64,000 nucleotides of DNA from Bacillota bacterium (lineage in GTDB: Bacteria; Bacillota; UBA4882; UBA8346), in NCBI GenBank assembly GCA_023400055.1, contig JAEXFN010000035.1, positions 62,001-126,000 of the forward strand. The letters are read 5' to 3'. The first letter of the stretch is position 1, and each line of letters opens with the position of its first letter. Below the pieces are notes generated by a model. It was not told the origin of the DNA, did no database searches, and worked only from the letters and a program-made list of their open reading frames with translations. The translations under genes and the position numbers were made by a program. This document shows, one piece after another, positions 36,669 to 45,339 of this stretch.

Positions 36669-38435
36669 GTGTCGGATATTTACCATGATATTTTCCATTC
36701 TTCGCCGGTAGCCTTATTAATCATTCAGGATGGTCTGATTCAACTGGGAAATCCGACGTCGTTGCAATTGTTCGGGTATACCGCCGAAGAACTGTGCCAT
36801 CTGCCGCTCAAATGCTTGTTGCGCGGGTTGGATTTCTCGCAAGCGATAGCGGTGGAGCAACCCCGTTGGACCGGGCAAAACTTCATTACGACCCGCCCGT
36901 TTCAGATTACAAACAACCATAACCTGATCATATCGGTGACGGGATGCTTTTCCGCCATCCGTTATAACGGCCGGCCGGCAATCTTGGCCCAATTCTTGCA
37001 GGAAAGCAGCTGGCGAACCCAACCACCCGCCGGCGCGCCCGAGATTCCCGAAATTAAATATAAAGAAGTCATGGATTCCTTGCATGAAGTCGTTTTTGAG
37101 ATCGATCTCGAAGGAAAGGTCACCTTCGCCAATTCGCGCGCCTATGAATTTTTCGGCCTGAATGAGGCCGATTATCTGGCGGGGGTCAACGCCCTGGATT
37201 ATGTGGTGAGTACCGATCGCGAGAAGATGCGGGATAATATGTGGAAAGTGCTGCGGGGTGAGAAAGATAGCGTTACCGAGTACATGGCGCAAAAGAAAGA
37301 CGGCACGGCTTTCCCGGTCCTCATCCATTCCTCCGGGGTCTTCCGGGATGGCCAACCCGCCGGATTGCGCGGGATCATCGTCGACATCACCGAACGGAAA
37401 CGGATGGAGGAACAACTCAAACACCTCAGCCAGCATGATACCTTGACGGGGCTTTACAACCGCTCCTATTTCGAGCATGAAATGCTTAAGCTGAAAAAGA
37501 GCAAAACCCGGGCGGGAATTCTCATCTGCGACGTGGACGGCCTGAAGTTGATCAACGATACGCTGGGCCACAGTTACGGCGATCAACTGATTATCACTAC
37601 CGCCGCGCTCTTGCGGCAAACGTTTCAGCAAAGCGACGTAGTGGCCCGGATCGGCGGTGATGAGTTTGCCGTTTTATACTCGGATATCGACGAAAACAGC
37701 CTGGAGGAACATACCCGCCAGTTGAGCGCCGCCATCCTGAAGCATAACCAGATTCACACCCAGATCCCCATCAGTGTGTCCTACGGTTACGCCATCCGCG
37801 AAGATGGCCTGAGCAACCCGGATGATCTTCTCAAAGCCGCCGATGACAAGATGTATAAGAAAAAACTGTCGAACCGGCAGAACAACCGGCAATCCATCGT
37901 CCAGATGCTGATCTCCGCCCTGGAGCCCCGCGATTATCTGACCGATGGCCATGCCGACCGGCTCCGGAACTTGATGCTCGGTTTCGCGGTGAAAATCGGT
38001 TTGCCGGAAGACTGTTACGATGACCTGAGTCTTTTCGCCCGATTCCACGATATCGGAAAGGTGGGCATCCCCGACCATATTCTTTATAAGAACGGCCCGC
38101 TGACCAAGGAAGAGGAGCGCGAGATACAGCGCCACCCGGAGATCGGCTACCGGATAGCGCAATCGGCGCCCGATCTGGCGCCGATATCCGAATGGATCTT
38201 GAAACATCACGAATGGTGGAACGGCAACGGCTATCCGCTGGGGCTCGCCGGCGAATCCATTCCCATCGAATGCCGGATCCTGGCCATCGCCGATGCCTAT
38301 GACTCGCTGACCAACGACCGCCCATACCGGAAAGCCATTCCGCGCTCGGCCGCGCTCGACGAACTCCAAAGCCACTCGGGGGTGCAGTTCGATCCCCAGC
38401 TGGTCCCGTTACTCAGCGAAGTCATCGGGCTCTGA
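36669..38435 (+). CDS. PAS-PAS-GGDEF-HD-GYP signalling protein
   Basis: The product is 588 aa from a GTG at 36669, with GGAGG eight bases upstream. Two PAS domains (SSPVALLIIQDGLIQLG; DSLHEVVFEIDLEGKVTFAN), then a GGDEF domain with HDTLTGLYNRSYFEHEM and ARIGGDEFAV, then an HD-GYP phosphodiesterase with HDIGKVGIPDHIL, HPEIGYRIA, HHEWWNGNGYPLGL and ADAYDSLTNDRPYR. Both synthesis and hydrolysis of c-di-GMP look possible, as core residues of each domain are intact; no RxxD site precedes GGDEF. Cytoplasmic, single gene. Confidence 0.92.
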   Translation: MSDIYHDIFHSSPVALLIIQDGLIQLGNPTSLQLFGYTAEELCHLPLKCLLRGLDFSQAIAVEQPRWTGQNFITTRPFQITNNHNLIISVTGCFSAIRYNGRPAILAQFLQESSWRTQPPAGAPEIPEIKYKEVMDSLHEVVFEIDLEGKVTFANSRAYEFFGLNEADYLAGVNALDYVVSTDREKMRDNMWKVLRGEKDSVTEYMAQKKDGTAFPVLIHSSGVFRDGQPAGLRGIIVDITERKRMEEQLKHLSQHDTLTGLYNRSYFEHEMLKLKKSKTRAGILICDVDGLKLINDTLGHSYGDQLIITTAALLRQTFQQSDVVARIGGDEFAVLYSDIDENSLEEHTRQLSAAILKHNQIHTQIPISVSYGYAIREDGLSNPDDLLKAADDKMYKKKLSNRQNNRQSIVQMLISALEPRDYLTDGHADRLRNLMLGFAVKIGLPEDCYDDLSLFARFHDIGKVGIPDHILYKNGPLTKEEEREIQRHPEIGYRIAQSAPDLAPISEWILKHHEWWNGNGYPLGLAGESIPIECRILAIADAYDSLTNDRPYRKAIPRSAALDELQSHSGVQFDPQLVPLLSEVIGL

Positions 38436-38559
38436 TCGGTTGCAGCTCCCTCGCTTTCCGCGCCGCACCGCCTCATCACGATTGTTTATTTTGAAAGTTG
38501 GCACCGGCTTGCGAAAACCATACCTTATCAAGCTGAATCAAACCGCTGCGTCGGCGGCC

Positions 38560-39237
38560 TCAGCGCGGTAAAACCCCGGTTTCCAACGCGATTTTGACGG
38601 TTTCCTGAAAACATTCCGCGACAGTTAATGACATAGCCGGCAATTCTTTGTGATAATGAAAACTGGTGATCGCCTGGCAAGCCTCAATCAGTTCCCGGGA
38701 GGGATTGGTTTGAATATAGGGTGCGAATAAGGCCACTTTGGCGGCCAGCGGATTTTGTTGTTGGTGCAGACCAAAAGCATAAAGATAGGCGAATTTGCTA
38801 TACGCTGTCAAAAACATGCAGAAGTAGTCTTCCTCCCGATAGCTTTGGGCTTCCAGCAACTCGTGCGCATAGGCACCGAATCCTTTCAGGCATGCCCAGG
38901 CCATTCGCTCCGCTTCCGGCCAATTGCCGGCTTCCATCAGCGTCAATAGCTTCTCCCGCGTTTCCGCGGTGGCAGAAAGATCGAACGACCGCTCGTCCGC
39001 TTGGGGTTGAATACCGGACCTATCCGCCGCGGCCGCCGATTCCGCTGGTGCTGCCATCAATGAACTCCAGGTTACTTCTTCTTCCCCAGCGGCGGGAGTT
39101 TGATCGGGTTTTGAATTTTGATCTCGGTTGCCTTTGGTGAAGATATCCTTTAACGACTGGTATACCGGCGCGACGAGCAATTTGCAAATATTCCGGGCTC
39201 TTTCTGCCGGATCAATATAGGTATAGCGTTTCCGCAT
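38560..39237 (-). CDS. Hypothetical protein, helical, low-complexity linker
   Basis: The product is 225 aa from the ATG at 39237 (AAGGAAG upstream). A short N-terminal region (RYTYIDPAERARN), a Ser/Ala/Gln-rich linker at about 45-90, then a helical C-terminal domain with Trp/Tyr/His-rich segments (ETREKLLTLMEAGNWPEAER, ALFAPYIQTNPSRELIEA). The helical part looks like TPR/SEL-type packing. No family recognised and no signal peptide. Confidence 0.6.
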   Translation of the reverse strand: MRKRYTYIDPAERARNICKLLVAPVYQSLKDIFTKGNRDQNSKPDQTPAAGEEEVTWSSLMAAPAESAAAADRSGIQPQADERSFDLSATAETREKLLTLMEAGNWPEAERMAWACLKGFGAYAHELLEAQSYREEDYFCMFLTAYSKFAYLYAFGLHQQQNPLAAKVALFAPYIQTNPSRELIEACQAITSFHYHKELPAMSLTVAECFQETVKIALETGVLPR

Positions 39238-39418
39238 CTCAAACACTTCCTTATTCGTTCCAGCATAAATTCGTCACTGAACAGCGAAAACCCTTCCTAA
39301 ATGATTATCGGTAATCCCAATAAAAATTTTATCAAAAAATAACATCCCAATAATCAAAGACTCTATTAAACCGAATCGGATCACCAAGCCGGAGCATCGC
39401 CGCCACCGACGGCAATCC

Positions 39419-41758
39419 CTAAAATGAGGACCCGCGCGACTCGGAGGAGCGGGATTGGGAATCCAGACTGCTAAGGATTTTTCGGCCAACATCCTCCCCA
39501 TTGACCGATAGCAAACTGTTTTCGAGCCCCGGCTTCATCCCTTTCCGTAAAATTCTTTGTTCCTTCTGGATATCGGCAACGAGTTCCAGGTCGCCGGTAA
39601 TCCCGGAGACTTTGATGTCGAAAATGCCATTATGGATGTTGCTACTATTTTTGACGGCCATCACTTGACGGCGGAAGTCGGCGAATTTTCGGTTATCGCT
39701 GATGCCGCCACCGGTATACGACCAAATGACGATGGTTCCCCGCTGATCGGTTTGCGATTGAGCATGAGTGGCCGTGAGACGCAATGCCCCATAGTGCAGT
39801 CCGTCATTGCAAAGGGTAAAATCAATGGGACGGCCGGAAACATCCAGGGCCTTGACGATCCGGATGGCCGAAACCACATCGCCCCTTTTAATGAAAAGGT
39901 TTGCGTTCTCAGCGATGACAAACTGCTGGCGGACATCTTCCGTAAAGTCAAATCCGCCGATAATTTTGGTCGAACGATCGTTTGCTGCTTCCTCCAGTGT
40001 GAGGTCATTCACCAAAACTTCCGTGGTGCTTTTGATGGGAGAGTAAATCCAAGCCTTGCAATACACTGCCTGTTCGGGAGCTCTTTCGACGATCTCGTTC
40101 CAGGTGAACTCATCTTTTTTAAGTCGGAAACTTTTCAGGTGCTCGCCTTGGATTAATTGGTTGTCTTGATCATAGAAATTGAGATAAAGGGAAATGCCTT
40201 GTCCGCTCAGCGATGCTTTGAGTCGGTATTCTCTTTGCGGAATTACGGCAAATTTTCGCTGGATGCCAATTCCGGCGTTCTGATCCCGATCAATAATTTG
40301 AACGACTGGTTTTCGGTTCATGGAAACCACATTGAGCCAAGTGGTGCTGGAATTGGCCTCCGGCACTGTCTGCCAGGAGGTTCTCGAGTTGGCAATATCC
40401 AGCTTTTGACGATTCAGCCAGATCTCCGCATCGGAGGGGAGCGTGATTACCGACTCCAATTTAGCGGCATTGGCGTCGGTGTCGCCTTTGCTGGAAGCCA
40501 GAAAAAGGACCTCGCCGTCGTTTTGAACGCTGGTGATAAACGGCTTTAAATGCAAGGACTTCAGATGGCCGGATTTTTCAAGGATGGTTTTTAAACCATA
40601 ATAATCCTCCCGCCCGTCCATGAAGAAATTAATGACCGGAGTGTCGTACCCACCGCCGAGATTGATCACCAGCGGCGTTTTATCCATATTGGAATAGTTG
40701 GATTCCGCCGACGCGACGCTAAAATTGACTCCCTGATAATTCGAAGCCCGTTGAAAGGTTTTTTCGCCCCACCGTTGCGATACGAACCGCGGCAGCGGAT
40801 AAGCCAGGTATTTTTGGACCCCCGCAGCGGGAGGCACGAAGGAATAATAATTAAAGACGGAGATGGCCGGCGTCCTGGCGGCTTCGATGTCACTCCAGCC
40901 GGCCCGGTCGACGAGGCGATCGATGGTGTTATGGCCATAAAGCCGGTCATAATCGCGGCTATGCGTCCCGCCCAGTCGCTGGGAGGGTTCATACCAATTG
41001 AAGGCAATGTCGGTCCAGAGGTATTCCAGGGCCGTGGCTGCGATTTTCTTACTGGCGGGATTTTTCGCAAAATTATAAATCAAAGCTAAGTTTTCCATAT
41101 CCACAGTATAATAAGTAGGGCTCAAATATTCGCAAAGGCCGTTTTGGTAAGTATAAACGATCCAATCCTTCAATAAGCCGTATCCCGCCTGAGCCAGTTC
41201 GGGATGGTTGAAATATTCCCCCAACATGATTAAATTGGCGGTTTTCATTAAAATAATGTTGGTGTAGGACAATGCCACCTTATGCCGCTTGATGCCTTCG
41301 ATACTCAGCGTAAAGATCTCCTGCAGCGTCTCCCGGGCCCGGGGCGTTAATTTATCTTGATACAAAATCCAGATCAAAGCGGCTTGCCTCATGCAAAACT
41401 CGACGCCGTTGGAATCGTTGATGACCGTATCGCCGTTATACCAGAAAATGTTGCCGTAAGTTGCGGAGTTTTCATCCGCTAAATTGATGTTCTTTCGCAA
41501 ATAACTTAAGGCAGTTTCAATGCGGTCCGGCCGGTAAGCCACGGAAACGGCATTTAAGGCGAAGGCGGTGACATCGATCAGTGAGGCACCTTTTTTTAAC
41601 TCGGGTTCGAACATTCGCGACCATTGCCCGTCCAGTTTCTCGGTCATTAAAGCTCTTTGATTCCCCGTGAATTGAAATTGGGGCGGATTATCTTGGGAAT
41701 AAACGAACGTTGCCAGCAATAAGTAAAAAATCGCTGCGATGAATACGGTTTTGCGCAT
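39419..41758 (-). CDS. Large secreted protein, candidate polysaccharide lyase (alpha/alpha toroid)
   Basis: The product is 779 aa from the ATG at 41758 (AAGGATGG upstream), with a clear signal peptide (residues 1-21, ending LATFVYSQ). The first 330 residues are helical with Asn/His/Tyr/Arg-rich stretches such as GLCEYLSPTYYTVDMENLAL and GGTHSRDYDRLYGHN, in the style of heparinase II/III or PL8-like toroids. The rest is beta-rich, as in the sandwich domains of such lyases. I cannot name the family or substrate. It might cooperate with the pectin enzymes at 23-25 kb, but that is guesswork. Confidence 0.65.
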   Translation of the reverse strand: MRKTVFIAAIFYLLLATFVYSQDNPPQFQFTGNQRALMTEKLDGQWSRMFEPELKKGASLIDVTAFALNAVSVAYRPDRIETALSYLRKNINLADENSATYGNIFWYNGDTVINDSNGVEFCMRQAALIWILYQDKLTPRARETLQEIFTLSIEGIKRHKVALSYTNIILMKTANLIMLGEYFNHPELAQAGYGLLKDWIVYTYQNGLCEYLSPTYYTVDMENLALIYNFAKNPASKKIAATALEYLWTDIAFNWYEPSQRLGGTHSRDYDRLYGHNTIDRLVDRAGWSDIEAARTPAISVFNYYSFVPPAAGVQKYLAYPLPRFVSQRWGEKTFQRASNYQGVNFSVASAESNYSNMDKTPLVINLGGGYDTPVINFFMDGREDYYGLKTILEKSGHLKSLHLKPFITSVQNDGEVLFLASSKGDTDANAAKLESVITLPSDAEIWLNRQKLDIANSRTSWQTVPEANSSTTWLNVVSMNRKPVVQIIDRDQNAGIGIQRKFAVIPQREYRLKASLSGQGISLYLNFYDQDNQLIQGEHLKSFRLKKDEFTWNEIVERAPEQAVYCKAWIYSPIKSTTEVLVNDLTLEEAANDRSTKIIGGFDFTEDVRQQFVIAENANLFIKRGDVVSAIRIVKALDVSGRPIDFTLCNDGLHYGALRLTATHAQSQTDQRGTIVIWSYTGGGISDNRKFADFRRQVMAVKNSSNIHNGIFDIKVSGITGDLELVADIQKEQRILRKGMKPGLENSLLSVNGEDVGRKILSSLDSQSRSSESRGSSF

Positions 41759-42099
41759 ACCATGCCATCCTTCAGTCAAAAAATTTAGAATAAGGACCCG
41801 ATATGATAATATAACCATTTTACCATTTTGCCATAGATAAAACTATCATCGCCCAAAGGTTGCAAACCACTCGCCTTGTTGGGCAAAGCGATAGCGTCAT
41901 CCCGGAGAATTTGGCTGATCGTCTTGCGGCAAGCGCAAGCACTTAATGATACGCATGACCGGACCGAATCAAAAAAGATGATGAGAACGTGGCTTAATAT
42001 TTTTCTTCTCCGCAAGCTTCTCTTCTTCCGGCCCCTCCAATCCCGGGCCTTCCCGGACTGGTGTTTCTTCATGTTTGCCCAGAGAGACATGTTCTCATG

Positions 42100-42480
42100 T
42101 CAGGGATGGTCTTTGGTCCTTCAGGGACGGTCGTCATCCCTTTAGGGATGAGACATGTCCGTGTTAGGGACGGTCTTTGCCCCTCAAAGGACGGACGCAT
42201 CCGTGTTAGGTACGCGATGATCCTTGTTAGGTACGGTCTTCGTCCTTGTAAGGCATGTCATGGTCCGTTCATAGGACGGAGCCATCCCTGCATTCCCAAA
42301 GACCGTCCCTACATCTTCAAGGCTCGGGGAAACTGATCCGTTGTTTCAGGATGCTGTACCAAGGTTCAAAGATGCATGATCAATCCTTTGGGAGAGCGGA
42401 CCAAGGATTAGGAAAGCAGATCCGGGACGTGGGGAAACCGCTTCGAAGGTTGAAGGAACTTCCGCGAATGTTGTCCTATT
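42100..42480. repeat. 21/22-bp repeat array with AGGGAC-N7-GTCCCT core
   Basis: Units start at 42100, 42121, 42142, 42164, 42185, 42206, 42227, 42249 and 42271; most are 21 bp, three are 22. The core reads TTAGGGACGGTCTTTGCCCCT and close variants, a dyad with a different sequence from the arrays at 11.4 and 48.4 kb. At 42292-42312 it changes into ATTCCCAAAGACCGTCCCT, which joins the two motif types. Degenerate 21-bp units such as TAGGAAAGCAGATCC run on to about 42480 and match the eroded part of the 11.4-kb array. The region 41759-42811 has no supportable gene. Confidence 0.82.
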
Positions 42481-42811
42481 TAGTGACAAACTTAAACTCA
42501 TGGCCTGAACCGAAATCCTCAAGTTTAACGGATGAAAGGAGTTAAAAGCCACGCAACGAAAGACTCTTCAAATTTTTAAAGCGGTTGAGCCCGCGTCGCT
42601 CATCTCTTCCACTGCCCCATAAACAGCCGGCTATAATTCAGCGGACGCAACGTCTATAAAAACAAAAAACCCGCCGTAACCAAATAGGCGAGCGGAACGA
42701 TAATTGTCATGATTACACCGAGGCTTGCGATACTGTACTGGAAATCACGCCATACTTAAGTCCAAGCCCGAGCGGGTTGAAACCAGCATCGCAGTAAACC
42801 GCCTTTGAACT

Positions 42812-43204
42812 TTAATTTTCTCTCCTTTGGCGAACCCGCGCTATCAACTTTTTACAGGCTTCCCTGCAATTGGCCATCAACATATTTATCTCTTCCGGAC
42901 TGGCGTCATCGATGTGCACTCCTGCGGCGACACTGACATTGCAGTTCAATTCCGTCGCCAGATATCGCGCGGCCCATCGCGCCACCTCGTCATCCCGGTG
43001 GCCAAAGCCGCAAATCACACTGACCGTCGCCTTGGTGCCCGGCAAACTGTCCGCCGCCGTTTTCGCGCAACCCAAAGCTGTGGCCCCAATATGATAACGG
43101 GTGCCGCCGCAGATAGTGACGCTGAAATCCGCCCCACAGCCATAAGCTTTCAATTCAATTTGGTACCTTCCTTGCGGGGCAATCATGAGCTGAAATTCTT
43201 TCAT
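42812..43204 (-). CDS. lpdD: LpdD-type prenylated-flavin chaperone / decarboxylase subunit D
   Basis: The product is 130 aa; the start is the ATG at 43204 overlapping the ubiX stop (TGATG). It has the compact alpha/beta layout of gallate decarboxylase subunit D: VTICGGTRYHIGATALGCAK, then VICGFGHRDDEVARWAARYL. LpdD-like proteins accompany UbiD-type hydroxybenzoate decarboxylases and help activate them. Last gene of the ubiD-permease-ubiX-lpdD run, which supports the assignment. Confidence 0.8.
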   Translation of the reverse strand: MKEFQLMIAPQGRYQIELKAYGCGADFSVTICGGTRYHIGATALGCAKTAADSLPGTKATVSVICGFGHRDDEVARWAARYLATELNCNVSVAAGVHIDDASPEEINMLMANCREACKKLIARVRQRREN

Positions 43205-43770
43205 CACTCATCCACACCGGTCCATGGAATAAATTGGTCATGAGCGATGCCCAGCTGCATCAGCACTTTCCCGACGATATGATTGATTTGATCTGTGATG
43301 GTTTTGGGGCCATTATAAAAGGTCAGCATCGGCGGGATGATGATACAGCCGAGGTCGGCGGCTTCGTTCAGGTTGCGCAAGTGCACTTTTCCCAAGGGCG
43401 TCTCCCGGGGAACCAAAACCAGCTTGCGGTTTTCCTTCAGACAGACATCCGCGGCGCGCAGAATCAGATTATCCGCGTAACCGTTCGTTATTCCCGCCAG
43501 CGTCTTCATGCTGCAAGGCATGATAATCATGCCGTCCGTCATGAAAGAACCGCTGGCGATCGACGCCGCCATATTTTGGGGGTCATGAACCTTATCCGCC
43601 AATGAGAACAGATCGCGCAAAGGCCGATCCGTTTCCAGTTCCCAGTTTTTCCTTCCGCCATCCGATATTATCAGGTGGATCTCGCAACCGGCGACGTTCT
43701 TTAAAGCCTTGAGCAGATAATAGCTCATTTCAACGCCCGAAGCGCCGGTCACGCCGATGATAATTCTCAT
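43204..43770 (-). CDS. ubiX: Flavin prenyltransferase UbiX
   Basis: The product is 188 aa from the ATG at 43770 (AAGGG nine bases upstream; an ATG six bases earlier is too close to it). Signatures: IIIGVTGASGVEMSYYLLKAL, MIIMPCSMKTLAGITNGYADN, LVPRETPLGKVHLRN. It makes prenylated FMN from FMN and dimethylallyl phosphate, the cofactor needed by UbiD enzymes. Its presence next to ubiD is the expected pairing. A 16-bp perfect hairpin (43805-43844) lies upstream. Confidence 0.95.
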   Translation of the reverse strand: MRIIIGVTGASGVEMSYYLLKALKNVAGCEIHLIISDGGRKNWELETDRPLRDLFSLADKVHDPQNMAASIASGSFMTDGMIIMPCSMKTLAGITNGYADNLILRAADVCLKENRKLVLVPRETPLGKVHLRNLNEAADLGCIIIPPMLTFYNGPKTITDQINHIVGKVLMQLGIAHDQFIPWTGVDE

Positions 43771-43804
43771 GTCCATTTTCCCTTGCATTTTTATCGATTC
43801 TTTT

Positions 43805-43844
43805 ATTTACCCAATCGGCCCAAAGTGAGGCCGATTGGGTAAAT
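43805..43844. other. Perfect 16-bp intercistronic hairpin
   Basis: ATTTACCCAATCGGCC / GGCCGATTGGGTAAAT with an 8-nt loop, between the permease and ubiX. No T tract follows on the minus strand, so it may act as an mRNA stabiliser or a weak terminator. Confidence 0.6.
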
Positions 43845-43887
43845 ATGCCTGCCGTGACTGCCGGCTTTCAGCCGGTTGCCATCTTGC

Positions 43888-45261
43888 TTACATCAATCCG
43901 GTGAACTGAAACCATGCCGCCTCTACCAAAACCACGATGAATACCACCGCAGTCAGGGGAATGCCCAACCGGATGCACTCTTTCTGCGTATAGCCGCCGG
44001 TATCGGGTTCGCAGCCGACCAGCATGGCCAGATTATGAAACGGCAAGATATAATGAATATTGATCGCCGAAAATACCATCAGCGACACTGCCAAAGGACT
44101 GATTCCCGCTTTCGCGGTAAACGCCACAAAGGCGGGAATGCACACCCCCATCACCGCAATCACCGAACCCATGAACATATGGACGATGATCGTAACCGCC
44201 GCAATCAGCAAGGCCAATACATAGGCGTTGTGCGGGATTGAAGCGGGAAGAACGGTATTGGCGATCCAGGCGTTCATCCCGGTCGCTCCGCCGACCGTGC
44301 CGATGGCCATGGCGGATGTCAAAAAGACCAGGACATGCACGGGAACGCCGTTCCATGACTTTGGCGTCAGAACCTGTCCGATCAAAGGCATGCTCATCAG
44401 CAGACCGACGATCAGCGTAATCCAGCCGACATTGATCCCGTGAATGCTGTCGGTCATCCATAACAGGATGGCGATGGCCAACCAAACCGCGGTGCGTTTT
44501 TCCATGGTGGACAGCGGTCCGAGCGCGTCCCGCTTTGCTTTGATTTCATCCAAATTGATGGTGATTTCCTTGGTCGGTTTAAACAAAAACATGATCAGGA
44601 GCATGGTTAAAACGGATGCCACCAGCATCGGCACGCTCATATATTTGAACCAACTTAAGAATCCCGCGTTCACTCCGGAATCGGCCACGGCAAGCGGGTT
44701 AATCGTGGCATCGCCGGTCAAGAAGAACATAGATACCGGACACGAGGCGGCGAATACGGCCAGCCCTACTTTGACGCTATCCTCTTTGGGCATGTTCGCG
44801 CTCTTGCATACCACGGCCATCACCGACATCAAGAGGAAGGCCCGCGGCCAGGGATGCGGAATTAACAGCGCCATGATAAACGTCAAAATGAAGATCGAAA
44901 TGATGATTCCCTTATAAGAACGCACAAACCTGATGATATAAGCATAGGCGATTCGTTCGCCCAGGCCGGAGTCTTTAACGGCCCCGGCGATCAAATAGGC
45001 GCCAATCACCAGCCACATGGTGGAACCGGTCCAAGACTTGAATACCAGGGCGGGCTCGGCGACGCCCAAAATAATCAGCAAGGCCAGATAGATTCCGCCG
45101 ACGAAACCCGACTGCGCGACCTGCGTCGCCCACCACACCACGGTCATCAAAGTGAGCGCCAGGCAGGTGTGTCCGGCCGGTTGCAGGCCCCGCAGCGGCA
45201 ATAAATAAATAATGAAAAATACCGCAATGCCGCTTAAAAAGCCGATAATCCTTTTATTCAT
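43888..45261 (-). CDS. DASS/SLC13-family anion:sodium symporter
   Basis: The product is 457 aa with about 11-12 membrane helices. Family features: TGSTMWLVIGAYLIAGAVKDSGLGERIAYAYIIR-type opening (WLVIGAYLIAGAVKDSGLG), a SCPVSMFFLTGDATINPLAV stretch in the first clamshell position and GSVIAVMGVCIPAFV in the second half. Members import di- and tricarboxylates or aromatic acids with sodium. Placed between ubiD and ubiX, it probably imports the aromatic acid that UbiD decarboxylates. The start follows AGGAAGGAATAATCG. Confidence 0.87.
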   Translation of the reverse strand: MNKRIIGFLSGIAVFFIIYLLPLRGLQPAGHTCLALTLMTVVWWATQVAQSGFVGGIYLALLIILGVAEPALVFKSWTGSTMWLVIGAYLIAGAVKDSGLGERIAYAYIIRFVRSYKGIIISIFILTFIMALLIPHPWPRAFLLMSVMAVVCKSANMPKEDSVKVGLAVFAASCPVSMFFLTGDATINPLAVADSGVNAGFLSWFKYMSVPMLVASVLTMLLIMFLFKPTKEITINLDEIKAKRDALGPLSTMEKRTAVWLAIAILLWMTDSIHGINVGWITLIVGLLMSMPLIGQVLTPKSWNGVPVHVLVFLTSAMAIGTVGGATGMNAWIANTVLPASIPHNAYVLALLIAAVTIIVHMFMGSVIAVMGVCIPAFVAFTAKAGISPLAVSLMVFSAINIHYILPFHNLAMLVGCEPDTGGYTQKECIRLGIPLTAVVFIVVLVEAAWFQFTGLM

Positions 45262-45297
45262 CGATTATTCCTTCCTCTGAAAATTATTTTCCAGATG

Positions 45298-45327
45298 GAT
45301 TCTGGCGCCTTTCATGGCGCCAGAATC
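45298..45327. other. Perfect 12-bp intercistronic hairpin
   Basis: GATTCTGGCGCC / GGCGCCAGAATC with a 6-nt loop, between ubiD and the permease gene. A T-rich stretch follows only on the plus strand. Confidence 0.55.
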
Positions 45328-45339
45328 ATTTTCAAACAA

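Noticed and set aside
42255..42545. 96-codon plus-strand ORF over array three
   Set aside because: Composition follows the repeat, no ribosome site.
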